Below, in pieces: positions 24,547 to 32,851 of a stretch of 43,767 nucleotides of DNA. Position 1 is the first letter of the stretch, and each line of letters begins with the position of its first letter. The stretch is from positions 1-43,767 of the forward strand of contig JACRIX010000020.1 in NCBI GenBank assembly GCA_016215645.1, in the 5' to 3' direction. Both the position numbers and the translations under genes were made by a program. A model generated the notes under the pieces. It was given only the letters and a program-made list of their open reading frames with translations, was not told the DNA's origin and ran no database searches. The DNA is from Rhodocyclales bacterium. Lineage in GTDB: Bacteria > Pseudomonadota > Gammaproteobacteria > Burkholderiales > Rhodocyclaceae.

Positions 24547-25238
24547 GTCTGGTACTGCCTTTGTCCGAAGATTGCCGTGCCGATGCGCACGATGCTTGCG
24601 CCTTCCATTATCGCCGCTTCGAGGTCGTCGCTCATGCCCATCGACAGGGTGTCGAGCCCGCCACCGAGTTCGGTGTTGATCGTGCCCAGGGTTTCGCGCA
24701 GCAGGGCAAAGCGGCGTCGCTGCAAGGTGACATCATCGGTAGGTTCGGGAATCGCCATCAATCCCTTCAGCGTCACGCCAGGAAGTCGTGCAATGGCCGC
24801 GGCAAGGCCAGGGGCTTCGACCGGGGTACAGCCGCTCTTGGAGGCTTCGCCGGAGACATTGACCTGCAGGCAGAGTTTCAGGGGAGGCATGCCCGACGGA
24901 CGCTGCGCCGAGAGTCGCTCTGCGATTTTCAGGCGGTCCACCGAATGCACCCAGGCGAAGTTCTCGGCCACGGCGCGTGTCTTGTTGCTTTGCAAGGGGC
25001 CGATGAAGTGCCATTCCAGGGCGGGATCAGCCAGCGTGGCGATCTTGTCGATGGCTTCCTGCACATAGTTTTCGCCGAAGGCGAGCTGTCCGGCGGCGGC
25101 GGCCTCGCGCAGGCTGGCGGCCGGCCAGGTTTTCGACACGGCCAGCAGGCTTACCGAATCCTTGCTCCGCCCGGCGGCGAGGCAGGCAGCGCCAATGCGC
25201 TCACGCACGGCTTGCAAGTTGGCGGCGATTGATGTCAT
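24543..25238 (-). CDS. yggS: YggS/PLPBP pyridoxal-phosphate homeostasis protein
   Basis: 231 residues, alanine-racemase-like barrel without the second domain. PLP lysine in LLAVSKTWP, FGENYVQEAIDK, WHFIGPLQSNKTRAV, and MGMSDDLEAAIMEGASIVRIGTAIFG. It buffers free PLP and influences amino acid metabolism. First gene of its operon; the ATG at 25238 lies only 45 bp from the divergent pilT start, so promoters must be compact or overlapping. Confidence 0.94.
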   Translation of the reverse strand: MTSIAANLQAVRERIGAACLAAGRSKDSVSLLAVSKTWPAASLREAAAAGQLAFGENYVQEAIDKIATLADPALEWHFIGPLQSNKTRAVAENFAWVHSVDRLKIAERLSAQRPSGMPPLKLCLQVNVSGEASKSGCTPVEAPGLAAAIARLPGVTLKGLMAIPEPTDDVTLQRRRFALLRETLGTINTELGGGLDTLSMGMSDDLEAAIMEGASIVRIGTAIFGQRQYQT

Positions 25239-25283
25239 ATAGCGGCTGCAAAGTATATCGCACCCCATTCACAGGAAAGCGCC

Positions 25284-26327
25284 ATGGACATTACCGAACT
25301 GCTCACCTTCGTGGTCAAGAACAAGGCCTCCGACCTGCACCTTTCCGCCGGCATGCCGCCGATGATCCGGGTTCATGGCGATGTGCGCAAGATCAACTTG
25401 CCGCCGATGGATCACAAGGACGTGCACGGCATGATTTATGACATCATGAACGACGGTCAGCGCAAGTTCTATGAGGAAAATCTCGAGTGCGACTTTTCCT
25501 TTGCGGTGCCCAACCTGGCGCGCTTTCGCGTCAATGCCTTTGTTCAGAACCGGGGCGCGGCGGCGGTGATGCGAACCATTCCCTCGAAGATACTTTCGCT
25601 CGAAGACCTCAAGTGCCCGAAGATCTTCGAGGAGCTCGCCGACCAGCCGCGCGGACTGGTGCTGGTGACGGGCCCGACGGGCTCCGGTAAATCGACGACC
25701 CTGGCGGCGATGGTCAACCACAAGAACGATGTCGAGTACGGCCACATCCTCACCGTCGAAGACCCGATCGAATTCGTGCATGACTCGAAGAAGTGCCTGA
25801 TCAACCAGCGCGAGGTCGGGCCGCATACGCTGTCGTTCAACAACGCCTTGCGCTCGGCATTGCGTGAGGACCCGGACGTGATCCTGGTCGGCGAAATGCG
25901 CGACCTGGAAACCATTCGCCTGGCCATGTCCGGCGCCGAAACCGGCCACCTGGTATTCGGCACGCTGCACACCTCGTCCGCCGCCAAGACCATCGACCGC
26001 ATCATCGACGTCTTCCCGGCGGCGGAAAAGGAAATGATCCGCGCCATGTTGTCGGAATCGTTGAAGGCCGTGATCTCGCAGACCCTGTGCAAGACCATGG
26101 ATGGCACCGGTCGCGTCGCTGCCCACGAGATCATGGTTGGTACGCCGGCCATCCGCAACCTGATCCGCGAGGCCAAGGTGGCGCAGATGTATTCGGCGAT
26201 CCAGACCGGCCAGCAGTTCGGCATGCAGACGCTGGACCAGAACCTGTCCGACCTGGTCAAGAAAAAGATCATTTCGCCCGCTGAGGCGCGCAGCAAGGCC
26301 GCCAATAAAGACAACTTCCCGGTTTGA
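25284..26327 (+). CDS. pilT: Type IV pilus retraction ATPase PilT
   Basis: 347 residues, hexameric cytoplasmic ATPase that powers pilus retraction for twitching and DNA uptake. Walker A GPTGSGKST (130-138), Asp box ILTVEDPIEF, Walker B DVILVGEMRD, His box and the C-terminal AIRNLIREAK element needed for retraction. Divergent from yggS. AGGAAA precedes the ATG. A long hairpin overlaps its stop codon and precedes pilU, so pilT:pilU expression may be unequal. Confidence 0.96.
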   Translation: MDITELLTFVVKNKASDLHLSAGMPPMIRVHGDVRKINLPPMDHKDVHGMIYDIMNDGQRKFYEENLECDFSFAVPNLARFRVNAFVQNRGAAAVMRTIPSKILSLEDLKCPKIFEELADQPRGLVLVTGPTGSGKSTTLAAMVNHKNDVEYGHILTVEDPIEFVHDSKKCLINQREVGPHTLSFNNALRSALREDPDVILVGEMRDLETIRLAMSGAETGHLVFGTLHTSSAAKTIDRIIDVFPAAEKEMIRAMLSESLKAVISQTLCKTMDGTGRVAAHEIMVGTPAIRNLIREAKVAQMYSAIQTGQQFGMQTLDQNLSDLVKKKIISPAEARSKAANKDNFPV

Positions 26328-26353
26328 CGGAGTCAAACCGGGGAATTGTCTTT
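26307..26353 (+). terminator. Long hairpin spanning the pilT stop codon
   Basis: Arms 26307-26328 and 26332-26353 form a 22-bp stem with one mismatch and one G-T pair and a three-base loop (GGA); the pilT TGA (26325-26327) is inside the left arm. No T-tract follows, so it may be an RNA-stabilising or attenuating element rather than a full terminator. Confidence 0.6.
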
Positions 26354-26457
26354 GTGGCAAATTGACGCCCGCCCCTCCCGTCCTCCCCTCGCGGGGAGGC
26401 TACTGATGAGAGCCGCTGGCGCGGCTGAGCTGAGAAGAATCAACTGGAGATTGCACC

Positions 26458-27594
26458 ATGGAACGCGATGAAGGCCTGAAGTTCATGTACCAGCTGCTGA
26501 CGATGATGATGCAGAAGAAGGGTTCCGACTTGTTCATCACCTCCGGCTTTCCGCCGGCGATCAAGATCGACGGCAAGATGACGCCGGTCACCACCCAGCC
26601 GCTGTCGCCGCAGCACACGCAGGAGCTGGCGCGCTCGATCATGAACGACAAGCAGGCCGCCGAGTTCGAGGCGACCAAGGAATGCAACTTCGCCATCTCG
26701 CCAGCCTCGATCGGCCGCTTCCGGGTCAATGCCCTGGTCCAGCGCGGCAACGTGGCGATGGTGCTGCGCGTGATCAACGTCAGCATTCCCGACTTCGACG
26801 ACCTCAAGCTGCCACCGGTGCTGAAGGACGTGATGATGACCAAGCGCGGGCTGGTACTGTTCGTCGGCGGCACGGGTTCGGGCAAGTCGACCTCGCTGGC
26901 GGCGATGATCGGCTACCGCAACAAGAATACCTACGGCCACATCATCACCATCGAGGACCCGGTCGAATACGTGCATGACCACATCAACTGCGTCATCACC
27001 CAGCGCGAGGTCGGGGTCGATACCGATAGTTGGCACATCGCGCTCAAGAACACGCTGCGGCAGGCGCCGGACGTAATCCTGATCGGTGAAATCCGCGACA
27101 TGGAAACCATGGAACACGCGATGGCCTTTGCCGAAACCGGCCACCTGGCGATGGGCACGCTGCACGCCAACAACTCCAACCAGGCGATGACGCGGATCAT
27201 CAACTTCTTCCCCGAAGAACGGCACCAGCAACTCTTCATGGATCTTTCGCTCAACCTCAAGGCCATTGTTTCGCAGCGCCTGATCCCGGTCAAGGAGGGC
27301 AGGGGGCGCGCGGCGGCGGTGGAGGTGCTGCTGAACTCGCCGCTTATCTCCGACCTGATCGCCAAAGGCGAGGTTTCCGAGATCAAGGAAATCATGAAGA
27401 AATCGAAGGAGCTCGGCATGCAGACCTTCGACCAGGCGCTGTTCAATCTTTTCGAAGAAGGCCGCATCAGTTACGAGGATGCATTGCGCTTCGCCGACTC
27501 GATGAACGAGGTGCGCCTGATGATCAAGCTCAACAGCAAGGAATCCCAGTCCGCCGACCGCAACGCCGGCATCCAGCACCTGGATATTGTCTGA
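26458..27594 (+). CDS. pilU: PilT-like retraction ATPase PilU
   Basis: 378 residues. Walker A GGTGSGKST (137-145), IITIEDPVEYVHDH, Walker B DVILIGEIRD, and GHLAMGTLHANNSNQAMTRIINFF. The longer C-terminus compared with PilT (SMNEVRLMIKLNSKESQS) is typical of PilU, which assists PilT-dependent retraction under load. It stands 130 bp after pilT with its own ribosome binding site and is separated from the convergent rlmL stop by one base. Confidence 0.94.
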   Translation: MERDEGLKFMYQLLTMMMQKKGSDLFITSGFPPAIKIDGKMTPVTTQPLSPQHTQELARSIMNDKQAAEFEATKECNFAISPASIGRFRVNALVQRGNVAMVLRVINVSIPDFDDLKLPPVLKDVMMTKRGLVLFVGGTGSGKSTSLAAMIGYRNKNTYGHIITIEDPVEYVHDHINCVITQREVGVDTDSWHIALKNTLRQAPDVILIGEIRDMETMEHAMAFAETGHLAMGTLHANNSNQAMTRIINFFPEERHQQLFMDLSLNLKAIVSQRLIPVKEGRGRAAAVEVLLNSPLISDLIAKGEVSEIKEIMKKSKELGMQTFDQALFNLFEEGRISYEDALRFADSMNEVRLMIKLNSKESQSADRNAGIQHLDIV

Positions 27595-27595
27595 G

Positions 27596-28744
27596 CTAGC
27601 GCCTATTGCTTCCGGCCACGATCTCGAAGCCGTAAAGGCGGCATTCGAGCGGGCCATTGAATAGCGGAATCTTGCGCGAGGCCTGCAGCCGGATCAGCTT
27701 GGGCAGGCGCGTATCGGCGGAGAGGAACCAGCAGTTCCAGCCGGCGAAGCGCTGCTTCAGGGCATTGCCCAGCGCCGGGTAGAAGGCCGCGAGTTCCTCC
27801 TCGCTGCCCAGGCGTTCGCCATAGGGCGGATTTGCTACCAGCACCCCCCCGGGAGTAGGCGCCGAACGCGTCAGCAGGTCGGCCTTTTGCAGCGTGACCA
27901 GATCATCAAGTCCCGCCCCGGCCAGGTTTTGCCGCGTACGCGCCACGGCGTCACCGTCGATGTCGCTACCGAACATCGGTAGCGCGCCTGCTTCGCGGCG
28001 TCGTTCGGCCGCTTCACGTTGCAGCGTGCGCCAGAGTCCGGCGTCAAAGGACTTGAGGTGTTCGAAACCGAAATCGCCCGGTTTGCGCGACAACCCCGGC
28101 GCGTCGTCGAGCGCCATCTGCGCTGCTTCGAGCAGGAAGGTGCCGCTGCCGCACATCGGGTCGAGCAGGGGCGTTCCGGGTTGCCAGCCGGACAGGCGCA
28201 AAATGCCGGCGGCAAGGTTTTCCTTGAGCGGTGCGCCGACCTTGGCCAGTTTGTGGCCGCGCAGGTAGAGCGGCTCGCCCGAGGTGTCGAGATAGAGCGT
28301 GGCCTGGCTTTCGGTGATGAACAGGTGGATGCGCACCTCGGGATGCTTCGTGTTGACGCTGGGTCGACGCCCGGTGTCGGCACGGAAGCGGTCACAGACC
28401 GCATCCTTGACCTTGAGCGTGATGAACTCGATGCTCTTCAGCGGCGAGCGTATTGCCGTGACATAGACGCGAATCGACCGATCGACAGAGAACAGGCGAG
28501 ACCAGTCGATGTCGTAGGCCAGGCGGTAGATGTCGGCCTCGTTGCGATAGCTGCCCAGCGCCTGACGCCAGAGCAGGCGCGTGGCAATGCGTGATTGGAG
28601 GTTGATGCGGTAGGCGGTTTCCAGCGTGCCCTGGCAACTGGCGCCGCCGGGCACCGTCTTGACCGAACTGCCGCCGGCGGCAGCAAGATCCTCGGCGAGC
28701 AGCGCTTCGAGACCGCGCGGACTGGTGGCGAAATAGTGGTTCAC
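27596..28744 (-). CDS. rlmL: 23S rRNA (guanine-N2)-methyltransferase RlmL-type (stand-alone)
   Basis: 382 residues. N-terminal ferredoxin-like and THUMP RNA-binding region (FATSPRGLEALLAEDL, IGLP-like strands to about 160), then a Rossmann methyltransferase: LLDPMCGSGTFLLEAA for SAM, GSDIDGDAVARTRQN, and the catalytic VANPPYGERLG. It modifies G2445 of 23S rRNA by homology. In E. coli this unit is fused to RlmK; here only the RlmL half exists. The start is GTG at 28744, as no ATG fits before the conserved NHYFATSPRGLE. Confidence 0.9.
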   Translation of the reverse strand: MNHYFATSPRGLEALLAEDLAAAGGSSVKTVPGGASCQGTLETAYRINLQSRIATRLLWRQALGSYRNEADIYRLAYDIDWSRLFSVDRSIRVYVTAIRSPLKSIEFITLKVKDAVCDRFRADTGRRPSVNTKHPEVRIHLFITESQATLYLDTSGEPLYLRGHKLAKVGAPLKENLAAGILRLSGWQPGTPLLDPMCGSGTFLLEAAQMALDDAPGLSRKPGDFGFEHLKSFDAGLWRTLQREAAERRREAGALPMFGSDIDGDAVARTRQNLAGAGLDDLVTLQKADLLTRSAPTPGGVLVANPPYGERLGSEEELAAFYPALGNALKQRFAGWNCWFLSADTRLPKLIRLQASRKIPLFNGPLECRLYGFEIVAGSNRR

Positions 28745-28868
28745 GCTGAAATCCCGAAGTTCTTCATCCCGGCATTATGTCACCGCATCTGATGGTGACG
28801 GTATCCCCTGTGGATATCGACGCTATCCATATCGCCGTGCTGCCAGCGCCGACTTTCGAAATCCCGTC

Positions 28869-28888
28869 ATTCCCGCGAATGCGGGAAT
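28869..28888. repeat. Short palindromic repeat unit (ATTCCCGC-type)
   Basis: ATTCCCGC and GCGGGAAT form an 8-bp perfect stem around GAAT, embedded in the CGTCATT...CCAG context known from dispersed intergenic palindromes of many proteobacteria. Single copy in this window; it lies in the 217-bp gap between rlmL and hemJ, where I see no gene. Confidence 0.55.
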
Positions 28889-28913
28889 CCAGAAGCACTG
28901 CAAATTTTCCGGG

Positions 28914-28933
28914 ACTCGCCCCTGCGGGCGAGT
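28914..28933 (-). terminator. Hairpin downstream of hemJ
   Basis: ACTCGCCC (28914-28921) pairs with GGGCGAGT (28926-28933) around a CTGC loop, followed on the minus strand by CCCGGAAAATTTGC. A short A/T tract after the stem makes it a modest terminator candidate for hemJ. Confidence 0.4.
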
Positions 28934-28961
28934 GCCGGCAGTTACGTCCGGCGATTTCGCT

Positions 28962-29378
28962 TCAGAAGGGCTTGACCACCGCGAGGATGCAGATGATGGC
29001 GAGCGCCAGCACCGGCACCTCATTGAAGAAGCGGAACCAGACATGGCCCTTGATCGAACTGCCCTCGCGGAACTCGGCCAGCAGCATGCCGCACCAGGCG
29101 TGGTAGGCGACCAGGCCGATCACCAGCGCGGTCTTGGCATGCAGCCAGCCGCCTGCGAAGCCATAGCCGAACCAGAGCCAGAGCCCGAGGCCGATGGCGA
29201 TCACGCCCAGTGGCGTCATGAAGCGGAACAGCTTGCCCGCCATCAGCAACAGACGTTCGCGCTCGGCGACGCTTTCGGCTGGCACCATGGCGAGGTTCAC
29301 GAAGATGCGCGGCAGATAGAACAGGCCGGCGAACCAGCTGGTGAAGAAGAGGATGTGAAAGGCTTTTACCCAGAGCAT
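28962..29378 (-). CDS. hemJ: HemJ-type protoporphyrinogen oxidase (CopD/UPF0093 family)
   Basis: 138 residues with four membrane helices. Begins MLWVKAFHILFFTSWFAGLFYLPRIFV with the conserved His and ends FRFFNEVPVLALAIICILAVVKPF, both hallmarks of HemJ, the haem-binding enzyme that oxidises protoporphyrinogen IX in haem synthesis. Its start overlaps the 3' end of the epimerase-like gene by 13 bp, so they are cotranscribed. Confidence 0.9.
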   Translation of the reverse strand: MLWVKAFHILFFTSWFAGLFYLPRIFVNLAMVPAESVAERERLLLMAGKLFRFMTPLGVIAIGLGLWLWFGYGFAGGWLHAKTALVIGLVAYHAWCGMLLAEFREGSSIKGHVWFRFFNEVPVLALAIICILAVVKPF

Positions 29379-30250
29379 GTGACCCCCTGTGCCGCGGCAA
29401 TGCCGGCCGCGACCGTCGGATAGTGCAGACGCAGGCGCAGTTCGCGCTTCATCCGCGTGTTGTCGAGTTGGCGCGATTCGCTCATGAATGACCATTGCAT
29501 TGCCGGGACACTGCGCTTCACTTCATCGCGCGGCAGGCGCGGCGACCGCGGCAGACCAAAGCGGTCGGCCAGCAGGTCGAACCATTCGCCCATGGCCAGC
29601 GCCGAATCGTCGTTGATGTTGTACACCCGGTTGCTGCCGCCGTGCGAGAGAGCGGCGATGCAGGCGCGGCCGAGGTCCTCGGCATGGATGTGGTTGGTAT
29701 GGCTGTCCTCGGCATGCAGCATCAACGGCAGGCCGCGCTGCAGGCGCTCCAGGGGCAGGCGGTCGCCGGCGTAGATGCCCGGTGCACGCAGGATGCTGAC
29801 GCGGCAGAGACCGCCGGGGCGACGCCCGAAGCGACGCAGGCGGTGCTCGGCATCGACGCGCCGTACCGCGCGCGCCGACTTTGCCCCGACAGTGCGGGTT
29901 TCGACGACCCGGGCGCCACCGCAGTCGCCATAGACGCCGCTGGTGCTGATGTAGATCAGCCGGCGTGGTAGACTTTTTCCCCGTTGCAACAGGGCGAGCA
30001 GGCGGCCGGTACGCGGGTCGCCCTTGCCTTCCGCGGGAGGTGGTGCGCTGTGGATAACGGCATCGGAAATGCCGGACAGCCGCTTCAAGGTTTCGGGATG
30101 GTCGAGGTCGCCTTCGATCTGCGTCACGCCCAGCGCGGCAAGCGCGGGATCGCGGCACCGCACCAGCGCCATGACCCGCCAGCGGCGGACCAGTTGCGGC
30201 AGCGTGCGGCGCATCACGTCGCCGCAGCCGATTATCAGCAATCTACGCAT
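29366..30250 (-). CDS. NAD(P)-dependent epimerase/dehydratase-like (extended SDR) protein
   Basis: 294 residues. It starts MRRLLIIGCGDVMRRTLPQL, a GxGxxx nucleotide-binding turn, then DAVIHSAPPP, YISTSGVYGDCGGARVVET and SILRAPGIYAGDRLPLERL; the catalytic Tyr is the one in SGVYGD. This matches the YeeZ-like atypical SDR group with no settled substrate. The ATG at 30250 lies only 14 bp from the divergent reductase ATG at 30265, so its promoter must sit inside that neighbour or the two share an extremely compact divergent promoter. Confidence 0.85.
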   Translation of the reverse strand: MRRLLIIGCGDVMRRTLPQLVRRWRVMALVRCRDPALAALGVTQIEGDLDHPETLKRLSGISDAVIHSAPPPAEGKGDPRTGRLLALLQRGKSLPRRLIYISTSGVYGDCGGARVVETRTVGAKSARAVRRVDAEHRLRRFGRRPGGLCRVSILRAPGIYAGDRLPLERLQRGLPLMLHAEDSHTNHIHAEDLGRACIAALSHGGSNRVYNINDDSALAMGEWFDLLADRFGLPRSPRLPRDEVKRSVPAMQWSFMSESRQLDNTRMKRELRLRLHYPTVAAGIAAAQGVTCSG

Positions 30251-30264
30251 CGGACGATTATCGC

Positions 30265-31302
30265 ATGGCCTCAGTTGCCACCTCAGCCGCCCCCTTCCGC
30301 ATCACGCTCAAGCCCAGTGGACACAGTTTCGAGACCGACGGCAGCGACACCGTGCTGCAGGCGGCGATCGACGCCGGCCTGACCTTGCCTTACGGCTGCC
30401 GCAATGGTGCCTGCGGCGCCTGCAAGGGCAAGGTGCTGGAAGGCCTGGTCGACCATGGCCAGGCGCAGGACACCGCTTTGCCGACTTCCGACCGCGCCGC
30501 CGGCATGACGCTGTTCTGCTGCGCCAGGCCGCTGTCCGATCTGGTGCTGGAAGTCCGCGAAGTAGGCACCGCGCGCGACATACCGGTGAAGATCCTGCCT
30601 TGCCGCGTGCAGCAGATCGAGCGCCGCGCAGAGGATGTGGTCGTGCTCAGCCTCAAACTCCCCGCCAATGAAAGATTGCAGTTCCTCGCCGGCCAGTACG
30701 TCGAGTTCCTGCTCAAGGACGGAAAACGCCGTGCCTTCTCGATCGCCAATGCGCCGCATGATGACGGCTACCTGCAGTTGCACATCCGCCTGATCCCGGG
30801 CGGCGAATTCACCGGGCATGTATTCGGCGCCATGAAGGAAAAAGACATCCTGCGCTTCCAGGGCCCCTACGGCAGCTTCTTCCTGCGTGAGGAATCGAGC
30901 AAGCCGATGATCCTGGTGGCTGGCGGCACCGGCTTCGCGCCGATCAAGTCGCTGGTCGAGCACGCGATCCACCAGAAGCTGCTGCGCCCGATGGAGATCT
31001 ACTGGGGCGCGCGCGACCGCGCCGGGCTCTACCTGCCGGAACTGCCCCTGGCCTGGGCGCGCGAACATGCGCACATCCGCTACCTGCCGGTGCTGTCGGA
31101 TGCCACCGCCGCGGACGCATGGACGGGGCGCACCGGTTTCGTGCACCGTGCCGTGCTGGAAGACCATTCCGACCTTGCCGCCTACCAGGTCTATGCCTGC
31201 GGCGCGCCGGCGATGATCGACGCGGCGCGCGCCGACTTCACCGCCGCCGGCCTGCCGGCCGAGGAATTCTTCGCCGATTCGTTTACCTACGCCGCCGGCT
31301 GA
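30265..31302 (+). CDS. Ferredoxin-fused NAD(P)H flavin reductase (CDP-6-deoxy-delta-3,4-glucoseen reductase-like)
   Basis: 345 residues. N-terminal plant-type [2Fe-2S] domain with C45, C50, C53 (YGCRNGACGACKGKVLEG) and C85 (LFCCARP). It is followed by an FNR-type FAD domain (RAFSIANAP) and an NAD domain (ILVAGGTGFAPIKSLVEH, terminal EEFFADSFTYAAG). Members named AscD/E3-like pass electrons from NAD(P)H to iron-sulfur partners or oxygenases; the real partner here is unknown because no sugar or oxygenase genes are near. Divergent from the epimerase-like gene. Confidence 0.88.
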   Translation: MASVATSAAPFRITLKPSGHSFETDGSDTVLQAAIDAGLTLPYGCRNGACGACKGKVLEGLVDHGQAQDTALPTSDRAAGMTLFCCARPLSDLVLEVREVGTARDIPVKILPCRVQQIERRAEDVVVLSLKLPANERLQFLAGQYVEFLLKDGKRRAFSIANAPHDDGYLQLHIRLIPGGEFTGHVFGAMKEKDILRFQGPYGSFFLREESSKPMILVAGGTGFAPIKSLVEHAIHQKLLRPMEIYWGARDRAGLYLPELPLAWAREHAHIRYLPVLSDATAADAWTGRTGFVHRAVLEDHSDLAAYQVYACGAPAMIDAARADFTAAGLPAEEFFADSFTYAAG

Positions 31303-31386
31303 GGGTCGGCGCTGATGAAACCCCTGCGCAGCAAGGCGGTCGAGCAAAGTACGCTCTCTTCGCCGCTGCGGACGGTGGTACGGTGA

Positions 31387-32100
31387 TCATTCGCCGAGAT
31401 AGGCTGTTCGCACGCGCGGATCGGCCAGCAGTGCAGCGGAAGTGTCGGCCACCGTGATCGCGCCGCTTTCCATGACGTAGCCGCGCGAACAAAGTTCCAG
31501 AGCCAGCTTCGCGTTCTGCTCCACCAGCAGCACCGTCATGCCTTCGGCGGCAACGGCGCGGATCACTTCGAATACCTTTTCCACCATCAGCGGCGCCAGG
31601 CCCATCGAGGGCTCGTCGAGCAGCAGCAGTTTTGGTCGGCCCATCAGGGCGCGGCCGATGGCCAGCATCTGCTGTTCGCCGCCGGAGAGCGTGCCGGCGA
31701 CCTGCGTGCTGCGCTCTTTCAGGCGTGGCAGCAAGGCGTGAATGCGCTCGAGGTCGGCGGCGATACCGGCCTTGTCGTCGCGATGGTAGGCGCCCATGGC
31801 GAGGTTCTCCGCAACCGTCAGGCGGGCGAAGATGCCGCGGCCTTCGGGTACCAGGGCGAGGCCCTTGCGGATCAGTTCATGCGGCGCCATGGCATCGATG
31901 CGCTCGGCGCCGTAGTGGATTTCTCCCTGCGCCGGGATCATTCGCGCCAGCGCTTTCAGTGTCGACGTCTTGCCGGCGCCATTGGCACCGATCAGGCAGA
32001 CCATCTCACCCTCTTCGACAGCGAAGGAAATGCCTTTCACGGCACGGATGCCACCGTAGTGGACCTCGAGGTTCAGGGCCTCAATGAGCGCTCGTGCCAA
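31387..32100 (-). CDS. livF: Branched-chain amino acid ABC transporter ATPase LivF
   Basis: 237 residues. Walker A GANGAGKTS, signature LSGGEQQMLAIGRALM, Walker B LLLLDEPSMGLAPLMV and the LivF-specific VEQNAKLALELCSRGYVMESG. It powers uptake of branched-chain amino acids or related compounds with LivG. Overlaps the livG 3' end by 20 bp. Last gene of the operon. Confidence 0.95.
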   Translation of the reverse strand: MARALIEALNLEVHYGGIRAVKGISFAVEEGEMVCLIGANGAGKTSTLKALARMIPAQGEIHYGAERIDAMAPHELIRKGLALVPEGRGIFARLTVAENLAMGAYHRDDKAGIAADLERIHALLPRLKERSTQVAGTLSGGEQQMLAIGRALMGRPKLLLLDEPSMGLAPLMVEKVFEVIRAVAAEGMTVLLVEQNAKLALELCSRGYVMESGAITVADTSAALLADPRVRTAYLGE

Positions 32101-32851
32101 GATAGGCCTCGATGACTTTGGGATTGCCGCGCACCACCTCGGGCACGTCCTCGGCGATTTTCTCGCCGTAGTCGAGTACGGCGACGCGGTCGCACAGGCC
32201 CATTACCAGCTTGACGTCGTGCTCGATCAGCAGCACCGTCAGGCCATCCTTGCGCAGGCCTTCGATGAGCTGGCGCAGGCCGACGGTTTCGGTGGCGTTC
32301 ATGCCGGCGGCAGGCTCGTCCAGCGCCAGCAGTTGCGGCTCGGTGGCGAGTGCCCGGGCGATCTCGAGCCGGCGCTGGTCGCCGTAGGAAAGCTTGCGCG
32401 CCAGGGCGTCAGAGCAGTCGGCGATGCCGACGTAATGCAAGAGCTCATCCGCGCGGCGGCGGATGGCGGCTTCTTCTTCGCGCTCGGCACGGGTGCGCAG
32501 AATCGCCCCGAAGACGCCGGCCTTGGTGCGCACATGGCGGCCGACCATGACGTTTTCGCGCGCCGTCATGTTGCCGAACAGGCGGATGTTCTGGAAGGTG
32601 CGGGCGATGCCGGCGGCGGCCACGGTGTGCGGGCTTTCCAGCCTCAGCGGCTGGCCGGCGAACAGCACCTCGCCGCCATCGCGCGGATAGAGGCCGGTGA
32701 ACACGTTGAACAGCGTGGTCTTGCCGGCGCCGTTGGGCCCGATCAGGCCGTAGATCTCGCCGCGACGGATGGTCAGCGAGACATCCTTTAGCGCCTGCAC
32801 GCCGCCGAAGCGTTTGCCGATGTGGCGGGCTTCAAGAAGCACGCCAGTCAT
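32081..32851 (-). CDS. livG: Branched-chain amino acid ABC transporter ATPase LivG
   Basis: 256 residues. Walker A GPNGAGKTTLFNVFTG, the LivG-type ARTFQNIRLFGNMTARENVMVG, a signature LSYGDQRRLEIARALA and Walker B LLALDEPAAGMN. The start ATG 32851 overlaps the livM stop as ATGA. Partner ATPase of LivF. Confidence 0.95.
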   Translation of the reverse strand: MTGVLLEARHIGKRFGGVQALKDVSLTIRRGEIYGLIGPNGAGKTTLFNVFTGLYPRDGGEVLFAGQPLRLESPHTVAAAGIARTFQNIRLFGNMTARENVMVGRHVRTKAGVFGAILRTRAEREEEAAIRRRADELLHYVGIADCSDALARKLSYGDQRRLEIARALATEPQLLALDEPAAGMNATETVGLRQLIEGLRKDGLTVLLIEHDVKLVMGLCDRVAVLDYGEKIAEDVPEVVRGNPKVIEAYLGTSAH

